Below are positions 6,835 through 14,527 of a stretch of DNA of 28,993 nucleotides, piece by piece (position 1 is the first letter of the stretch; every line of letters starts with the position of its first letter). Origin of the DNA: a virus. The position numbers and the translations under genes were made by a program. The notes beneath the pieces are model-generated. The model saw only the letters and a list, made by a program, of their open reading frames with translations. It had not been told where the DNA came from and ran no database searches. The stretch is taken from IMG/VR virus record IMGVR_UViG_3300049216_000571, positions 1 through 28,993 of that record; one strand, given 5' to 3'.

Positions 6835-6859
6835 ATTTCATTTTTTTTAAAATTGGTGC

Positions 6860-6887
6860 TTGACGATACCTTCTTTTCTGATATGTT
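6860..6887 (+). promoter_or_regulatory. Predicted late promoter
   Basis: TTGACG (6860-6865), 16 bases, TATGTT (6882-6887), with the extended GC-TTGAC context common in alphaproteobacterial promoters. It lies directly after the 167-residue gene and before all packaging and structural genes. Transcription should start near 6894. A TTGGTGC direct repeat occurs at 6853-6859 and 6904-6910, on either side of the promoter. Confidence 0.62.
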
Positions 6888-6924
6888 TTCGTTAAGTTTG
6901 CACTTGGTGCGAACGAAGCCAAAC

Positions 6925-6959
6925 AAAGCCGCTTGCAACACTCCTGCAGCGGCTTTTTT
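6925..6959 (+). terminator. Intrinsic terminator in the late leader
   Basis: AAAGCCGCT (6925-6933) pairs perfectly with AGCGGCTTT (6948-6956) around a 14-base loop and runs into six T (6954-6959), followed by a second T-rich stretch. It is a standard Rho-independent terminator about 65 bases downstream of the predicted start site and 115 bases before the first late gene. It would block late expression unless antiterminated. Confidence 0.8.
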
Positions 6960-7074
6960 GCTTTTTCCCTTCAAAATCGCGGTTTTTAACACCACCATTC
7001 CTGAGTCAAACGGACTCCAGGAAGGCGGTGTGTAGACGATTCCTAGCAAGCGATAGGAGCGGCGCTGATACGAT

Positions 7075-7362
7075 ATGCCCTGGAAACCGCCGCTGCACCG
7101 CCCTTTCGGATGGCAACCAGAGCAGCGTATTCCGCCCGATAAAGTTGCGCGAAGTTATGGAACCCAGGCATGGCGAAAGCTGGCGGCCTGGATCGTCGCC
7201 CGTGACGGCGGCATCTGTCATCTTTGCGGCCAGCCCGGCGCCAACACCGCCCATCACCTGATCGACAAGCGCGACGGCGGCTCGGACGATCCGTCAAACC
7301 TTCGCGCAATTCATGTCGGGTGTCACAACCGCCTGCACAGCCGGCGGGGTTTAAAAACATAG
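7075..7362 (+). CDS. HNH endonuclease
   Basis: A 95-residue HNH nuclease. Cys48 and Cys51 plus Cys83 and His88 are positioned to hold a structural zinc. The beta-beta-alpha-metal core shows His60-His61 (AHHLID), Asn75 and His84. Small HNH proteins beside terminase genes in HK97-type phages are needed with the terminase for specific DNA cleavage during packaging, which is the likely role. Here, unusually, about 2.7 kb of accessory genes separate it from the small terminase gene. The ATG is preceded by AGGAG at a long distance (about 15 bases). It is the first gene downstream of the late leader terminator. Confidence 0.88.
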   Translation: MPWKPPLHRPFGWQPEQRIPPDKVARSYGTQAWRKLAAWIVARDGGICHLCGQPGANTAHHLIDKRDGGSDDPSNLRAIHVGCHNRLHSRRGLKT

Positions 7363-7428
7363 ACATTTCAATAGTGCGAGCGATTTGGGGTCACACGCAT
7401 CCGTGGCCAAAATAGAGAGGGGGGGGCT

Positions 7429-8679
7429 ATGTTGAAGGTCGAAACATGGCCTGTCACAAGGCTTATTCCCTACGCGCGCAATCCGCGCAAAAACGATTCC
7501 GTTGTCGATAAAATGGCCGCGTCGATCAAGGAATTCGGATTCAAAATTCCGATCATCGCAAAATCGGACGGTGCCGTGATCGACGGACATTTGCGTTTGA
7601 AAGCGGCGCTTCATCTCGGCCTGACAGAAGTTCCCGTCGCTCTTGCCGATGATCTCACCGACGCGCAAATCAAAGCCTTTCGCCTTCTGGCAAACCGTTC
7701 GGCGAATTGGGCGGAGTGGGATGCAGAACTTCTCTCGCTGGAATTACGTGATCTCGAAGAGTTCGGTTTTGATCTTGATCTCACCGGCTTCGATGGTGAG
7801 GAACTGACAAAATATCTCGGCGATGATGCCGCCGAAGGTCTTACCGAAGATGATGTGGTGCCGGAAACACCAATCGAGCCTTTGACCCGATTGGGTGATG
7901 TCTATGTGCTCGGCAATCATCGCTTGCTTTGCGGCGACAGCGCCAGCCTTGCGAATATCGAAAAAGTTCTGGGTGGCGCTCTCGCCGATATGGTTTTTAC
8001 CGATCCGCCATGGAATGTGAATTATGGCGATGTCGAAAAAGGCAACCGCCAGGGCTATCGTCCGCGCAAAATTATGAATGACTGCATGGACGCCGATGCA
8101 TGGGAAAGCTTTTGCACGGATATTGCCGGCAGCCTGTTCGCCGCCACAAAACCTGGCGCAAGCATCTATCTGGTGATGAGCGCGCAAGAATGGCCGGTGA
8201 TTGATAAAGCCTTGAGAGCCAGCAATTTCCACTGGTCAAGCACCGTTATCTGGGCAAAGGATCAGTTGGTATTATCGCGCAAAGATTATCACACGCAGTA
8301 CGAGCCGATCTGGTACGGCTGGAACAATAAGGCCCCGCGCCTTTATCCGATTGCCGATCGCAAACAGTCTGATCTCTGGCAAATCGCGCGGCCAAAAGTT
8401 TCGGAATTGCACCCGACCATGAAGCCGGTCGAACTTGTGGAACGCACCATCCGCAACAGCAGCAAGAGCCGCGATATCATCCTCGATTGTTTTGGCGGCT
8501 CCGGTACCACGCTCATCGCGAGTGAGAAGCTGGGCCGCTCCTGTCGCACGATCGAGCTTGATCCCAAATTCTGCGACGTGATCGTCAAACGCTGGGAAGC
8601 CTATACCGGCCTCACCGCCACGCTGGAATCCCTTGGCCCCGAAAATTCTGTCACGGCGGAACCTATGCGATCGACGTGA
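7429..8679 (+). CDS. ParB-domain / DNA N6-adenine or N4-cytosine methyltransferase fusion
   Basis: A 416-residue two-domain protein. Residues about 1-115 form a ParB/Srx-like domain (ARNPRKN; IDGHLRLKAA). Residues about 150-395 form a beta-class amino-methyltransferase: catalytic motif IV DPPW at 192-195, HPTMKP at 328-333, and the AdoMet motif I DCFGGSGT at 353-360 after it, the beta order. DPPW fits adenine-N6 methylation best, though N4-cytosine cannot be excluded. Such fusions are common in alphaproteobacterial prophages and probably modify phage DNA against host restriction; no cognate nuclease is present. The ATG follows a purine-rich GAGAGGGG. The last residues after the RWEAYTG motif may have been rearranged (see the remnant at 8655). 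Confidence 0.93.
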   Translation: MLKVETWPVTRLIPYARNPRKNDSVVDKMAASIKEFGFKIPIIAKSDGAVIDGHLRLKAALHLGLTEVPVALADDLTDAQIKAFRLLANRSANWAEWDAELLSLELRDLEEFGFDLDLTGFDGEELTKYLGDDAAEGLTEDDVVPETPIEPLTRLGDVYVLGNHRLLCGDSASLANIEKVLGGALADMVFTDPPWNVNYGDVEKGNRQGYRPRKIMNDCMDADAWESFCTDIAGSLFAATKPGASIYLVMSAQEWPVIDKALRASNFHWSSTVIWAKDQLVLSRKDYHTQYEPIWYGWNNKAPRLYPIADRKQSDLWQIARPKVSELHPTMKPVELVERTIRNSSKSRDIILDCFGGSGTTLIASEKLGRSCRTIELDPKFCDVIVKRWEAYTGLTATLESLGPENSVTAEPMRST

Positions 8680-8738
8680 TTGTGCAGCGCTGGAAAGAGT
8701 TTATCGACAACAAAGCCGAAAGATTGACAGATTATTAA
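8655..8738 (+). pseudogene. Frame-shifted 3' remnant of a second methyltransferase
   Basis: In a different frame from the preceding gene, codons 8655-8735 read GGTYAIDVIVQRWKEF then IDNKAERLTDY, ending at TAA. This resembles the conserved end of beta-class methyltransferases and parallels the DVIVKRWEAYTG stretch of the intact gene. It has no start and no catalytic motifs. It looks like the tail of a replaced or duplicated methyltransferase gene left at a recombination junction. The assignment rests on one short motif. Confidence 0.5.
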
Positions 8739-8755
8739 GAAAATCTTCACTCCGG

Positions 8756-8773
8756 CCGTAATAGTCTGTACGG
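8756..8773. promoter_or_regulatory. Inverted repeat before the DUF488 gene
   Basis: CCGTA (8756-8760) and TACGG (8769-8773) form a perfect short palindrome with an 8-base gap, 20 bases upstream of the DUF488 ATG. An isolated TTGACA lies at 8724-8729. These may be a private promoter or operator for the two-gene cassette, but no -10 box sits at proper spacing. Confidence 0.25.
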
Positions 8774-8792
8774 TGAAAAGACTGGAGGCGGC

Positions 8793-9266
8793 ATGAAACG
8801 GACGATTTCGACCATTGGCTATGAAGGCGCGACGATTGAACAATTCGTTGCGGCGCTTAAACACGCCTCGGTCGATCTTCTGATTGATGTCCGCGACATA
8901 CCATTGTCCCGCAAAAAAGGCTTCTCGAAAAACCAGTTGGCTGAAGTTCTGCGTTCATGGGGCATTGAATATGTCCATCTGCGCGGCCTTGGCGATCCGA
9001 AGGAAGGCCGTGAAGCGGCGCGTTCAGGTAATTATGCTTTGTTCGAAAAGATTTTCGGCAAACACATGCGCTCCGCTGTAGCCGGCAGAGATTTGGATAC
9101 AGCATCGCAGCTGGTGCGCGGCAACCGGGCCTGTCTCATGTGCTTTGAAGCCGACCCTGAAAAATGCCATCGCACCATCGTTGCTGATCATCTTTCTAAC
9201 ATGACGGGATTGACGATAACCCCTCTTGCCGTTCAGGATGTTCGGGTCGGCAGAATCGCCGCCTAA
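8793..9266 (+). CDS. DUF488 family protein
   Basis: A 157-residue DUF488 protein with the family landmarks in order: TIGYEG at residues 6-11, LIDVRDIPLSRKKGFSK at about 30-46, HLRGLGDP, and the C-terminal CLMCFEADPEKCHR block with three cysteines, then the VADHL helix. The biochemical activity of the family is not established to my knowledge; the conserved Cys and Arg-rich motifs suggest a catalytic or metal-binding site. The gene has a GGAGG site eight bases before its ATG, its own 113-base upstream gap, and is followed after 20 bases by an unknown gene that probably works with it. Both are accessory additions between the methyltransferase and the terminase. Confidence 0.88.
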   Translation: MKRTISTIGYEGATIEQFVAALKHASVDLLIDVRDIPLSRKKGFSKNQLAEVLRSWGIEYVHLRGLGDPKEGREAARSGNYALFEKIFGKHMRSAVAGRDLDTASQLVRGNRACLMCFEADPEKCHRTIVADHLSNMTGLTITPLAVQDVRVGRIAA

Positions 9267-9286
9267 ATTTTTCCTCCGGTCTGGTC

Positions 9287-10054
9287 ATGTCCAATTTTGA
9301 AGGCACTTCCGAAGCTATCATTCTCGTCAAAGCGTCACCGCAAGTCGGCAAGAAACACGGCGAAACCGTTTGCTGCGCCGGTGTCAATGATGCGGGCGAA
9401 TGGGTCAGGCTCTATCCCGTCACTTTTCGCACACTCGACCAGGCCAAACAATTTCGCCGGTGGGATCGTATTCGCTTTCGCTGGAAAAAACCGGATGATG
9501 ATACGCGGCCTGAAAGTATGCGTGTCGATCACGAGTCCATAGAAGTCATCGGCGAACTGAAACAAAGAGAGCGGCTCAGTTTTCTGCAGCGCCTTGAAGT
9601 CGGTTCTATCAACAAAGTAAAAGCGGATGGGAAGTCACTGGCCTTGCTGCGCCCAAGGGATTTAAAATTTTCGATTGAAAGAAAGTCGGCCGAGGCGTTG
9701 GAAGAAGAGCGGGCGAAATTCAAAAACATCGCTTCGCAGTCCGATCTATTTCATACGGTTCAGATTATCCCTTACGAGCCATGCCCATACCTTTTCAAAT
9801 ACAATTATGTCACGGATGACGGCGAACGCACTGGCACTTGCCAGGATTGGGAAACAGACGCCACGTTTTTCAATTGGAGCCGTCATTACGGCGAACAGTC
9901 AGCGCTTGAGAACATGCAGCGTGTATTCGGTGAGGAATATCCGAATAAGGGCATGGTGTTCGCTATGGGAACGCATTCGCTTTATCCCGACACCTGGTTA
10001 ATCAATGGCATCATCCGCTTGGATGAAATCAGTCAAATGAGCCTCGGCTTTTAA
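9287..10054 (+). CDS. Unknown protein paired with DUF488
   Basis: A 255-residue protein without a family name that I can give. The N-terminal 100 residues look like a beta-rich domain (ETVCCAGVNDAGEWVRLYPV, then FRRWDRIRFRWKKP). The middle (about 110-150) is charged and helical. The C-terminal part contains Cys166, Cys188 and a DWETDATFFNW motif, and ends with PDTWLINGIIRLDE. My recollection is that similar N-terminal GEWVRLYP sequences occur beside DUF488 genes elsewhere, which would make this a conserved two-gene unit; this could not be checked. It follows the DUF488 gene by 20 bases and has no strong ribosome binding site, consistent with coupling. A defence or counter-defence role is only a guess. 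Confidence 0.72.
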   Translation: MSNFEGTSEAIILVKASPQVGKKHGETVCCAGVNDAGEWVRLYPVTFRTLDQAKQFRRWDRIRFRWKKPDDDTRPESMRVDHESIEVIGELKQRERLSFLQRLEVGSINKVKADGKSLALLRPRDLKFSIERKSAEALEEERAKFKNIASQSDLFHTVQIIPYEPCPYLFKYNYVTDDGERTGTCQDWETDATFFNWSRHYGEQSALENMQRVFGEEYPNKGMVFAMGTHSLYPDTWLINGIIRLDEISQMSLGF

Positions 10055-10111
10055 GACCGGCTTACATTGATCATCCGGGCGGCCTGATAAACTGTCCCGG
10101 AGGTGTAAGTC

Positions 10112-10576
10112 ATGTCGGGACGTAAACCACTGCCAACACATCTCAAGCTGGTCAAAGGTACTGCCCGGCCCCATCGCTTGAACCCGAATGAGTTGAAGCC
10201 GCCCTTGATCGTGCCGGAACCGCCGGAACATCTCGACGAACGCGCCAAGGCCAAATTCAAATCCATGGCCGCGATGCTGGCAAAGTACGGTGTGATGACC
10301 GAACTCGATGCCGGTGCGATCTCGCGTTACTGCATCGTCTGGTGCCGCTGGCTGGACGCCGAAGCCGAGATCAAACGCCGCGGCCCCATAGTCAAAACCA
10401 CGGGTGAAAATATTATCCAGAACCCGTTTCTGGCTGTCGCTAACAAATGCATGATGCAGATGGCGCAGATTGAAAGCGAGTTTGGCCTAACTCCATCCTC
10501 GCGTTCGCGTATTCGCATGGAACAGCAAAGCGACACTGTTGATCCGTTCGAAGAGTTTTTGAACCGTGGCAAATGA
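10112..10576 (+). CDS. Terminase small subunit, P27 family
   Basis: A 154-residue small terminase of the phage P27 type. It begins with the typical GRKPLPTHLKLVKGTARPHRLN, followed by a proline-rich linker (residues 28-42), a helical body (LDERAKAKFKSMAAMLAKYG...LDAGAISRYC) and the NPFLAVANK and FGLTPSSRSR motifs. It recognises phage DNA and recruits the large subunit for packaging. GGAGG is nine bases before the ATG, within a 13-base sequence that also precedes the ATG at 6084. Its stop overlaps the large-subunit GTG. Confidence 0.95.
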   Translation: MSGRKPLPTHLKLVKGTARPHRLNPNELKPPLIVPEPPEHLDERAKAKFKSMAAMLAKYGVMTELDAGAISRYCIVWCRWLDAEAEIKRRGPIVKTTGENIIQNPFLAVANKCMMQMAQIESEFGLTPSSRSRIRMEQQSDTVDPFEEFLNRGK

Positions 10577-12269
10577 GGAAAAGAAAAAACCACGCAAGAA
10601 AATCCCTTGCCCGGTTAGAACCTACGCACGCACCGTCATTCAAGGCAAAATAACGGCTGGCAAACTTGTCAAACTTGCCTGCAAACGTCATCTCGATGAT
10701 CTGAAGAACGGCAAAGAGCGCGGCCTAGTGTGGGACGGCGCTGCGGCTTTACACGCGATTACCTTTTTCAGCCATTTGCGGCATTCGACTGGCGAATGGG
10801 CTGACCAGCCATTTGAGCTATTGCCTTGGCAAATCTTTGTCATCGGCTCGCTCTATGGCTGGAAAAAACTGGACGGTCTGCGGCGCTTCCGAACCTCTTA
10901 CGTCGAAGTCGCGCGCAAGAACGGAAAATCGGTGCTTTTGGCTGGCACTGCGCTTTATGCCTTAGTCGCGGACGGTGAACTTGGCAGCCATGTCTATGCC
11001 GCGGCAACAACTCGTGACCAAGCAAGAATTATTTTCGGCGAAGCCGAACGCATGGTCGATGCCAGCCCGCCTTTGCGGGCGCGGATAACGCGCACCGTCA
11101 ATAACCTTGCGGTGATCCCGACCTCATCTTGGTTTCGCCCTTTATCGGCGGACGCCACAAAAATGGATGGCCTCAACGTTCATTTTGCCGCCGTCGATGA
11201 AGTGCATGAGCATCCGAATGCCGAAATCATACAAAAACTCAACACCGCGACTGGAGCACGGCGCGAGCCATTGATTTTTGAAATCACGACGGCTGGATAT
11301 AACCGCCAGTCAGTCTGTTTTCAGCATCACGAATTTTCGATCAAGGTTCTCGAAGGCACTGTGCCGCGTGAAGCCGCCGATAGCTGGTTCGCCTTTATTG
11401 CGACGATAGACCCTGGAGATGATTGGACAAACCCCGACGTCTGGATCAAGGCTAATCCGAGCCTTGGCATAACGGTCAAAGTCGAAGATCTGAAACGCCA
11501 GGTCGACGAAGCGCGCGAAATGCCCGCACAGCAAAATGCGATCCGCCGTCTTCGCCTCAACGAATGGACGGAACAAGTCACGCGCTGGATCGATATGGGC
11601 GTGTGGGCCGATGGCGCCGAACCGATCAACGAGGATGAGCTTGTCGGCAGGCCATGTTATGGCGGCCTCGATCTTGCCCGTGTCAACGATCTTTCGTCGC
11701 TGGCGCTTGTCTTTCCGCCGGAAGAGCCAAACGAAAAAGTCAAAGTGATCTGGCGGCATTGGTGTCCGGAAGAGGATATTTTGCGGCGCGTCCGTCGTGA
11801 CCGCGCGCCTTATACCGTCTGGCGCGACAAAGGCTTTTTGATTCCGACTGAAGGCAACACCACGGACTTCAAATTTCTTGAAACCGAAATTCTGTCGCTG
11901 GCCGCCAAATTCAATATTACCGAGATTGCCTATGACCGCACCTTTGCCGGTGAACTTGTCCGTAATCTTCAAGACGAAGGTGTCACCATGGTTGAATTCG
12001 GTCAGGGCTTTATCAGCATGGGGCCAGCCGCCGCCGAACTGATGCGCCTTTTAATTGGCCGTACTTTACAGCATGGCGGTAATCCTGTCGCGTCATGGTG
12101 CGCTTCAAATGTTTCGGTGCGTCGTGATCCTGCCGGAAACGAAAAACCCGATAAAGAACGCTCGTCGGAAAAAATTGACGCGATTGTCTCGGCAATCATG
12201 GCAATCGGTAGGATGCAGACTGCACAAGGCGGCTCGATCTATGAAGACCGCGGCCTTTTGTTGATCTAA
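10566..12269 (+). CDS. Terminase large subunit
   Basis: A 567-residue packaging ATPase and nuclease (Terminase_1-like). The ATPase half has a Walker A variant ARKNGKS at residues 116-122 and Walker B FAAVDE at 207-212. The C-terminal RNase H-like nuclease half has acidic positions in GGLDLARVNDL, in EIAYDRTFA and in KIDAIVSAI near the end. It cuts concatemers and drives DNA into the prohead through the portal. The start is GTG at 10566, overlapping the small-subunit gene by 11 bases, and the next in-frame Met is much later. Portal follows with no gap. Confidence 0.95.
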   Translation: MANEEKKKPRKKIPCPVRTYARTVIQGKITAGKLVKLACKRHLDDLKNGKERGLVWDGAAALHAITFFSHLRHSTGEWADQPFELLPWQIFVIGSLYGWKKLDGLRRFRTSYVEVARKNGKSVLLAGTALYALVADGELGSHVYAAATTRDQARIIFGEAERMVDASPPLRARITRTVNNLAVIPTSSWFRPLSADATKMDGLNVHFAAVDEVHEHPNAEIIQKLNTATGARREPLIFEITTAGYNRQSVCFQHHEFSIKVLEGTVPREAADSWFAFIATIDPGDDWTNPDVWIKANPSLGITVKVEDLKRQVDEAREMPAQQNAIRRLRLNEWTEQVTRWIDMGVWADGAEPINEDELVGRPCYGGLDLARVNDLSSLALVFPPEEPNEKVKVIWRHWCPEEDILRRVRRDRAPYTVWRDKGFLIPTEGNTTDFKFLETEILSLAAKFNITEIAYDRTFAGELVRNLQDEGVTMVEFGQGFISMGPAAAELMRLLIGRTLQHGGNPVASWCASNVSVRRDPAGNEKPDKERSSEKIDAIVSAIMAIGRMQTAQGGSIYEDRGLLLI

Positions 12270-13619
12270 ATGAAATTGCCCGGCATCTTCAGCGCGCTTG
12301 GCCGAGCCTTCGCGCCAAAGCAAACGCGCGCCTCTGCCGGTGTACCGTCATACGGGATGATCCCGCCACTTGGTTCGGTGCCAAGCGCATCGGGCCTGAT
12401 GATCTCTCAGGCAACGGCGATGGCGGTGTCTGCCGTCTATGCCTGCGTATCGATCCGCTCCAAAGACGTAGCCCGTTGTACGCCACGTTTGTTTGTGCCG
12501 AACAAGAATGGCGGACGCGATCTCGTCAAAGATCATGTTATCGCCAAACTTTTCGCCAGACCGAACCGCCAGCAGACCTGGTTCGAATTCTGGCAACAGA
12601 TGATGAATGGCTATCTTTTGCGGGGCAACGCCTACGCCGCCATACTGCGTGATCGCCGCGGCAACCCTGTCGAACTCATACCGATCAATCCCGATGCCGT
12701 CATGGTTCTTGAGGCATCGGACGGCTCGATTTTTTACAACGTCAACCGTATCGGCCTCTGGCAGATCGCCATGCTGCGCAATATGCCTGTGGCCGTTCCT
12801 GAAGAGGATATGTTCCACCTCCGGGGCATGAGTTTCAATTCACTGGTCGGCACGTCGACCATCGGACTTGCCCGCGACGCCATCGGCCTTGCGATGGGGC
12901 TTGAACAACAGGCTTCTCGGTGGGTTGGTAATGGTGCCCGCCCCTCTGGTGTGCTGAAAGCCAAAACGCGGCTGTCGGAACCTGCCGCCATGCGCTTGAA
13001 ACAGCAATGGCAGTCCTTTACCGGCGGTCTTCAGAATGTCGGCCAGACAGCGGTGCTTGAAGAAGGCGTTGAATGGCAGCAGGTGCAGCTGACGTCCGTC
13101 GATCTCGAATTTATCCAACAGCGCAATTTGCAGATCGCCGATATCGCCCGTTTTTATGATGTGCCTTTAAGCCGCCTCAGCGTGATTGGCGGCGGCGCTT
13201 CCAAAATTACGCCCGCCGAAGAGGAGCAAGCCTACGTCAACCACACAGTGATGCCCGATCTTGTCATCGCCGAACAAAAGTTTGCTCAAGTTTTCGGTCT
13301 CGGCGATGAAGGTATTGAAGTCGATTTTGACGAAGGTCAATTGCTCCGCGCCGACATCATGACCCGTTACAACGCGGCACGCCTTGGAGTCCTCACCGGC
13401 ATCCTGACACCTAACGAAGTTCGCCGATCCGAAGGACTGCCACCAATGGAAGGTGGCGACAAACTGATGGTGCCCGCCAATACCGCAGCCCTTGGCTCCG
13501 ATATGACCGGCACTGCACCGGATGGAGCCGGACGTCCTGATAGCGGCACCTTGCCAGAACCCGGCGTTGCAACGAGCGGTGATCCCGATCCGCAACTCGA
13601 CCCGCAAGGCGAACTGTAA
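12270..13619 (+). CDS. Portal protein, HK97 family
   Basis: A 449-residue portal subunit; twelve would form the ring at the capsid vertex used by the terminase and connector. Typical features are ATAMAVSAVYACVSIRSKDVA near residue 50, LLRGNAYAAILRDRRGNPVELIPI at about 115-140, the stem and wing region with QIADIARFYDVPLS, and a Gly/Pro/Asp-rich tail after residue 400. Length and position between terminase and protease match HK97-type phages. The ATG directly follows the large-terminase stop, indicating coupling. Confidence 0.95.
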   Translation: MKLPGIFSALGRAFAPKQTRASAGVPSYGMIPPLGSVPSASGLMISQATAMAVSAVYACVSIRSKDVARCTPRLFVPNKNGGRDLVKDHVIAKLFARPNRQQTWFEFWQQMMNGYLLRGNAYAAILRDRRGNPVELIPINPDAVMVLEASDGSIFYNVNRIGLWQIAMLRNMPVAVPEEDMFHLRGMSFNSLVGTSTIGLARDAIGLAMGLEQQASRWVGNGARPSGVLKAKTRLSEPAAMRLKQQWQSFTGGLQNVGQTAVLEEGVEWQQVQLTSVDLEFIQQRNLQIADIARFYDVPLSRLSVIGGGASKITPAEEEQAYVNHTVMPDLVIAEQKFAQVFGLGDEGIEVDFDEGQLLRADIMTRYNAARLGVLTGILTPNEVRRSEGLPPMEGGDKLMVPANTAALGSDMTGTAPDGAGRPDSGTLPEPGVATSGDPDPQLDPQGEL

Positions 13620-13636
13620 TTTCCGGAGAATAATTC

Positions 13637-14527
13637 ATGACGATGATACGCGCGGCCGTCTCGGCACAAATCAACACGCTGGGCGAAAACGAGGTTGAAG
13701 TCATTATCTCGACTTCGGCCTTGGCACGCGATGGTCACATTTTGGAGCCTTCCGGCTGCGATCTGACAAATTACCAAGCCAACCCGATTGTTCTTTGGCA
13801 GCACAATCCGGATGTGCCGGTCGGTCGCGCCAGCGAGATCGCAGTAGCCAGCGACAATATTCGTGCCCGCATAACCTTTGCGCCCAACGGTATTTCACCG
13901 AAGGCTGACGAAGTGCGCGGCCTCGTCAAAAACGGAATTGTGTCGGGTGTGTCTGTCGGCTTCGACGTTATCGATGCCGAACCTCTCGATGAAAAACAAC
14001 CGCGCGGCGGCCAACGCTTTACGAAGTGGGAGCTGCTGGAAGTTTCATTTTGCTCTGTGCCTGCCGATCCAGGCGCGGCGGTAACAGCACGGGCACAAAC
14101 ACAGGAGAGAAACGCCATGACTACACAGACACGCGCAGGAAAGAAACTTTCCGCCGCAACCAAAAAGCAACTCGATGATGCGCAAGACCATCTTGAACGC
14201 GCCATGGAACGCCACAAGCAGCTTGGCGATCACATGAACGAAATCGAGGAACAGAGCGACGGCGACAACAGTTCTGGCCCGGATATTGCTGATCTCCATG
14301 AGGATGCGAAAGACGCTCATCGCTCATTAGGCCGATCCTTAAAGGCCTGCCAACGCTGCGTCCGCGCGGCTATGAAAAATACCAAGCCGCCCGCACCATC
14401 GGAAGAGGACGAAGAAGACGACACAGAAACTTCCGCCGGCGACGGTCACGAGGACGACGACGATAAGCGCAACGCCGATTATCGCCGCCGCAAAGCTGAA
14501 CTGAAAGCCTTGTCCCGGAAAAGCTGA
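13637..14527 (+). CDS. HK97-type prohead protease fused to scaffold-like domain
   Basis: A 296-residue protein. Residues 1-155 are an HK97 gp4/U35-type serine protease: VLWQHN holds the likely catalytic His, GIVSGVSVGF the Ser, and ELLEVSFCSVPADPGA the conserved acidic strand. After residue 160 it changes to a highly charged, helical segment (HLERAMERHKQLGDHMNEIEEQ) and an acidic stretch around residues 250-275 (EEDEEDD, HEDDDD), like a scaffolding protein. The protease would mature the capsid and remove scaffold. The major capsid protein gene follows. An in-frame ATG at 14117 with its own ribosome binding site separates the two parts. Confidence 0.9.
   Translation: MTMIRAAVSAQINTLGENEVEVIISTSALARDGHILEPSGCDLTNYQANPIVLWQHNPDVPVGRASEIAVASDNIRARITFAPNGISPKADEVRGLVKNGIVSGVSVGFDVIDAEPLDEKQPRGGQRFTKWELLEVSFCSVPADPGAAVTARAQTQERNAMTTQTRAGKKLSAATKKQLDDAQDHLERAMERHKQLGDHMNEIEEQSDGDNSSGPDIADLHEDAKDAHRSLGRSLKACQRCVRAAMKNTKPPAPSEEDEEDDTETSAGDGHEDDDDKRNADYRRRKAELKALSRKS
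14117..14527 (+). CDS. Nested scaffolding protein from internal start
   Basis: An ATG in frame with the protease, nine bases after AGGAG, would yield the last 136 residues alone: a basic start (MTTQTRAGKKL), a coiled-coil-like middle and a very acidic region with a basic C-terminus. This matches lambda Nu3, which starts inside the C protease gene and acts as free scaffold. The site falls exactly at the junction of protease and scaffold domains. The product is inferred, not proven. Confidence 0.55.
   Translation: MTTQTRAGKKLSAATKKQLDDAQDHLERAMERHKQLGDHMNEIEEQSDGDNSSGPDIADLHEDAKDAHRSLGRSLKACQRCVRAAMKNTKPPAPSEEDEEDDTETSAGDGHEDDDDKRNADYRRRKAELKALSRKS

Noticed and set aside
6836-6852. Run of eight T after the 167-residue gene, as a possible terminator
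   Set aside because: Only an AT stem (AATTT/AAATT) surrounds it; no GC-rich hairpin.
6853-7035. A 60-codon frame covering the late leader
   Set aside because: Its plausible ATG at 6884 lies inside the -10 box and upstream of the predicted transcript start, and the frame runs through the terminator hairpin.
8724-8729. Consensus TTGACA upstream of the DUF488 gene
   Set aside because: At 16 to 18 bases downstream the sequence is TTCACTCC, with no resemblance to a -10 box.
11310-11972. A 220-codon open frame on the minus strand inside the large terminase gene
   Set aside because: Long shadows are common in this codon bias; the sense strand is clearly terminase and the antisense product resembles nothing.
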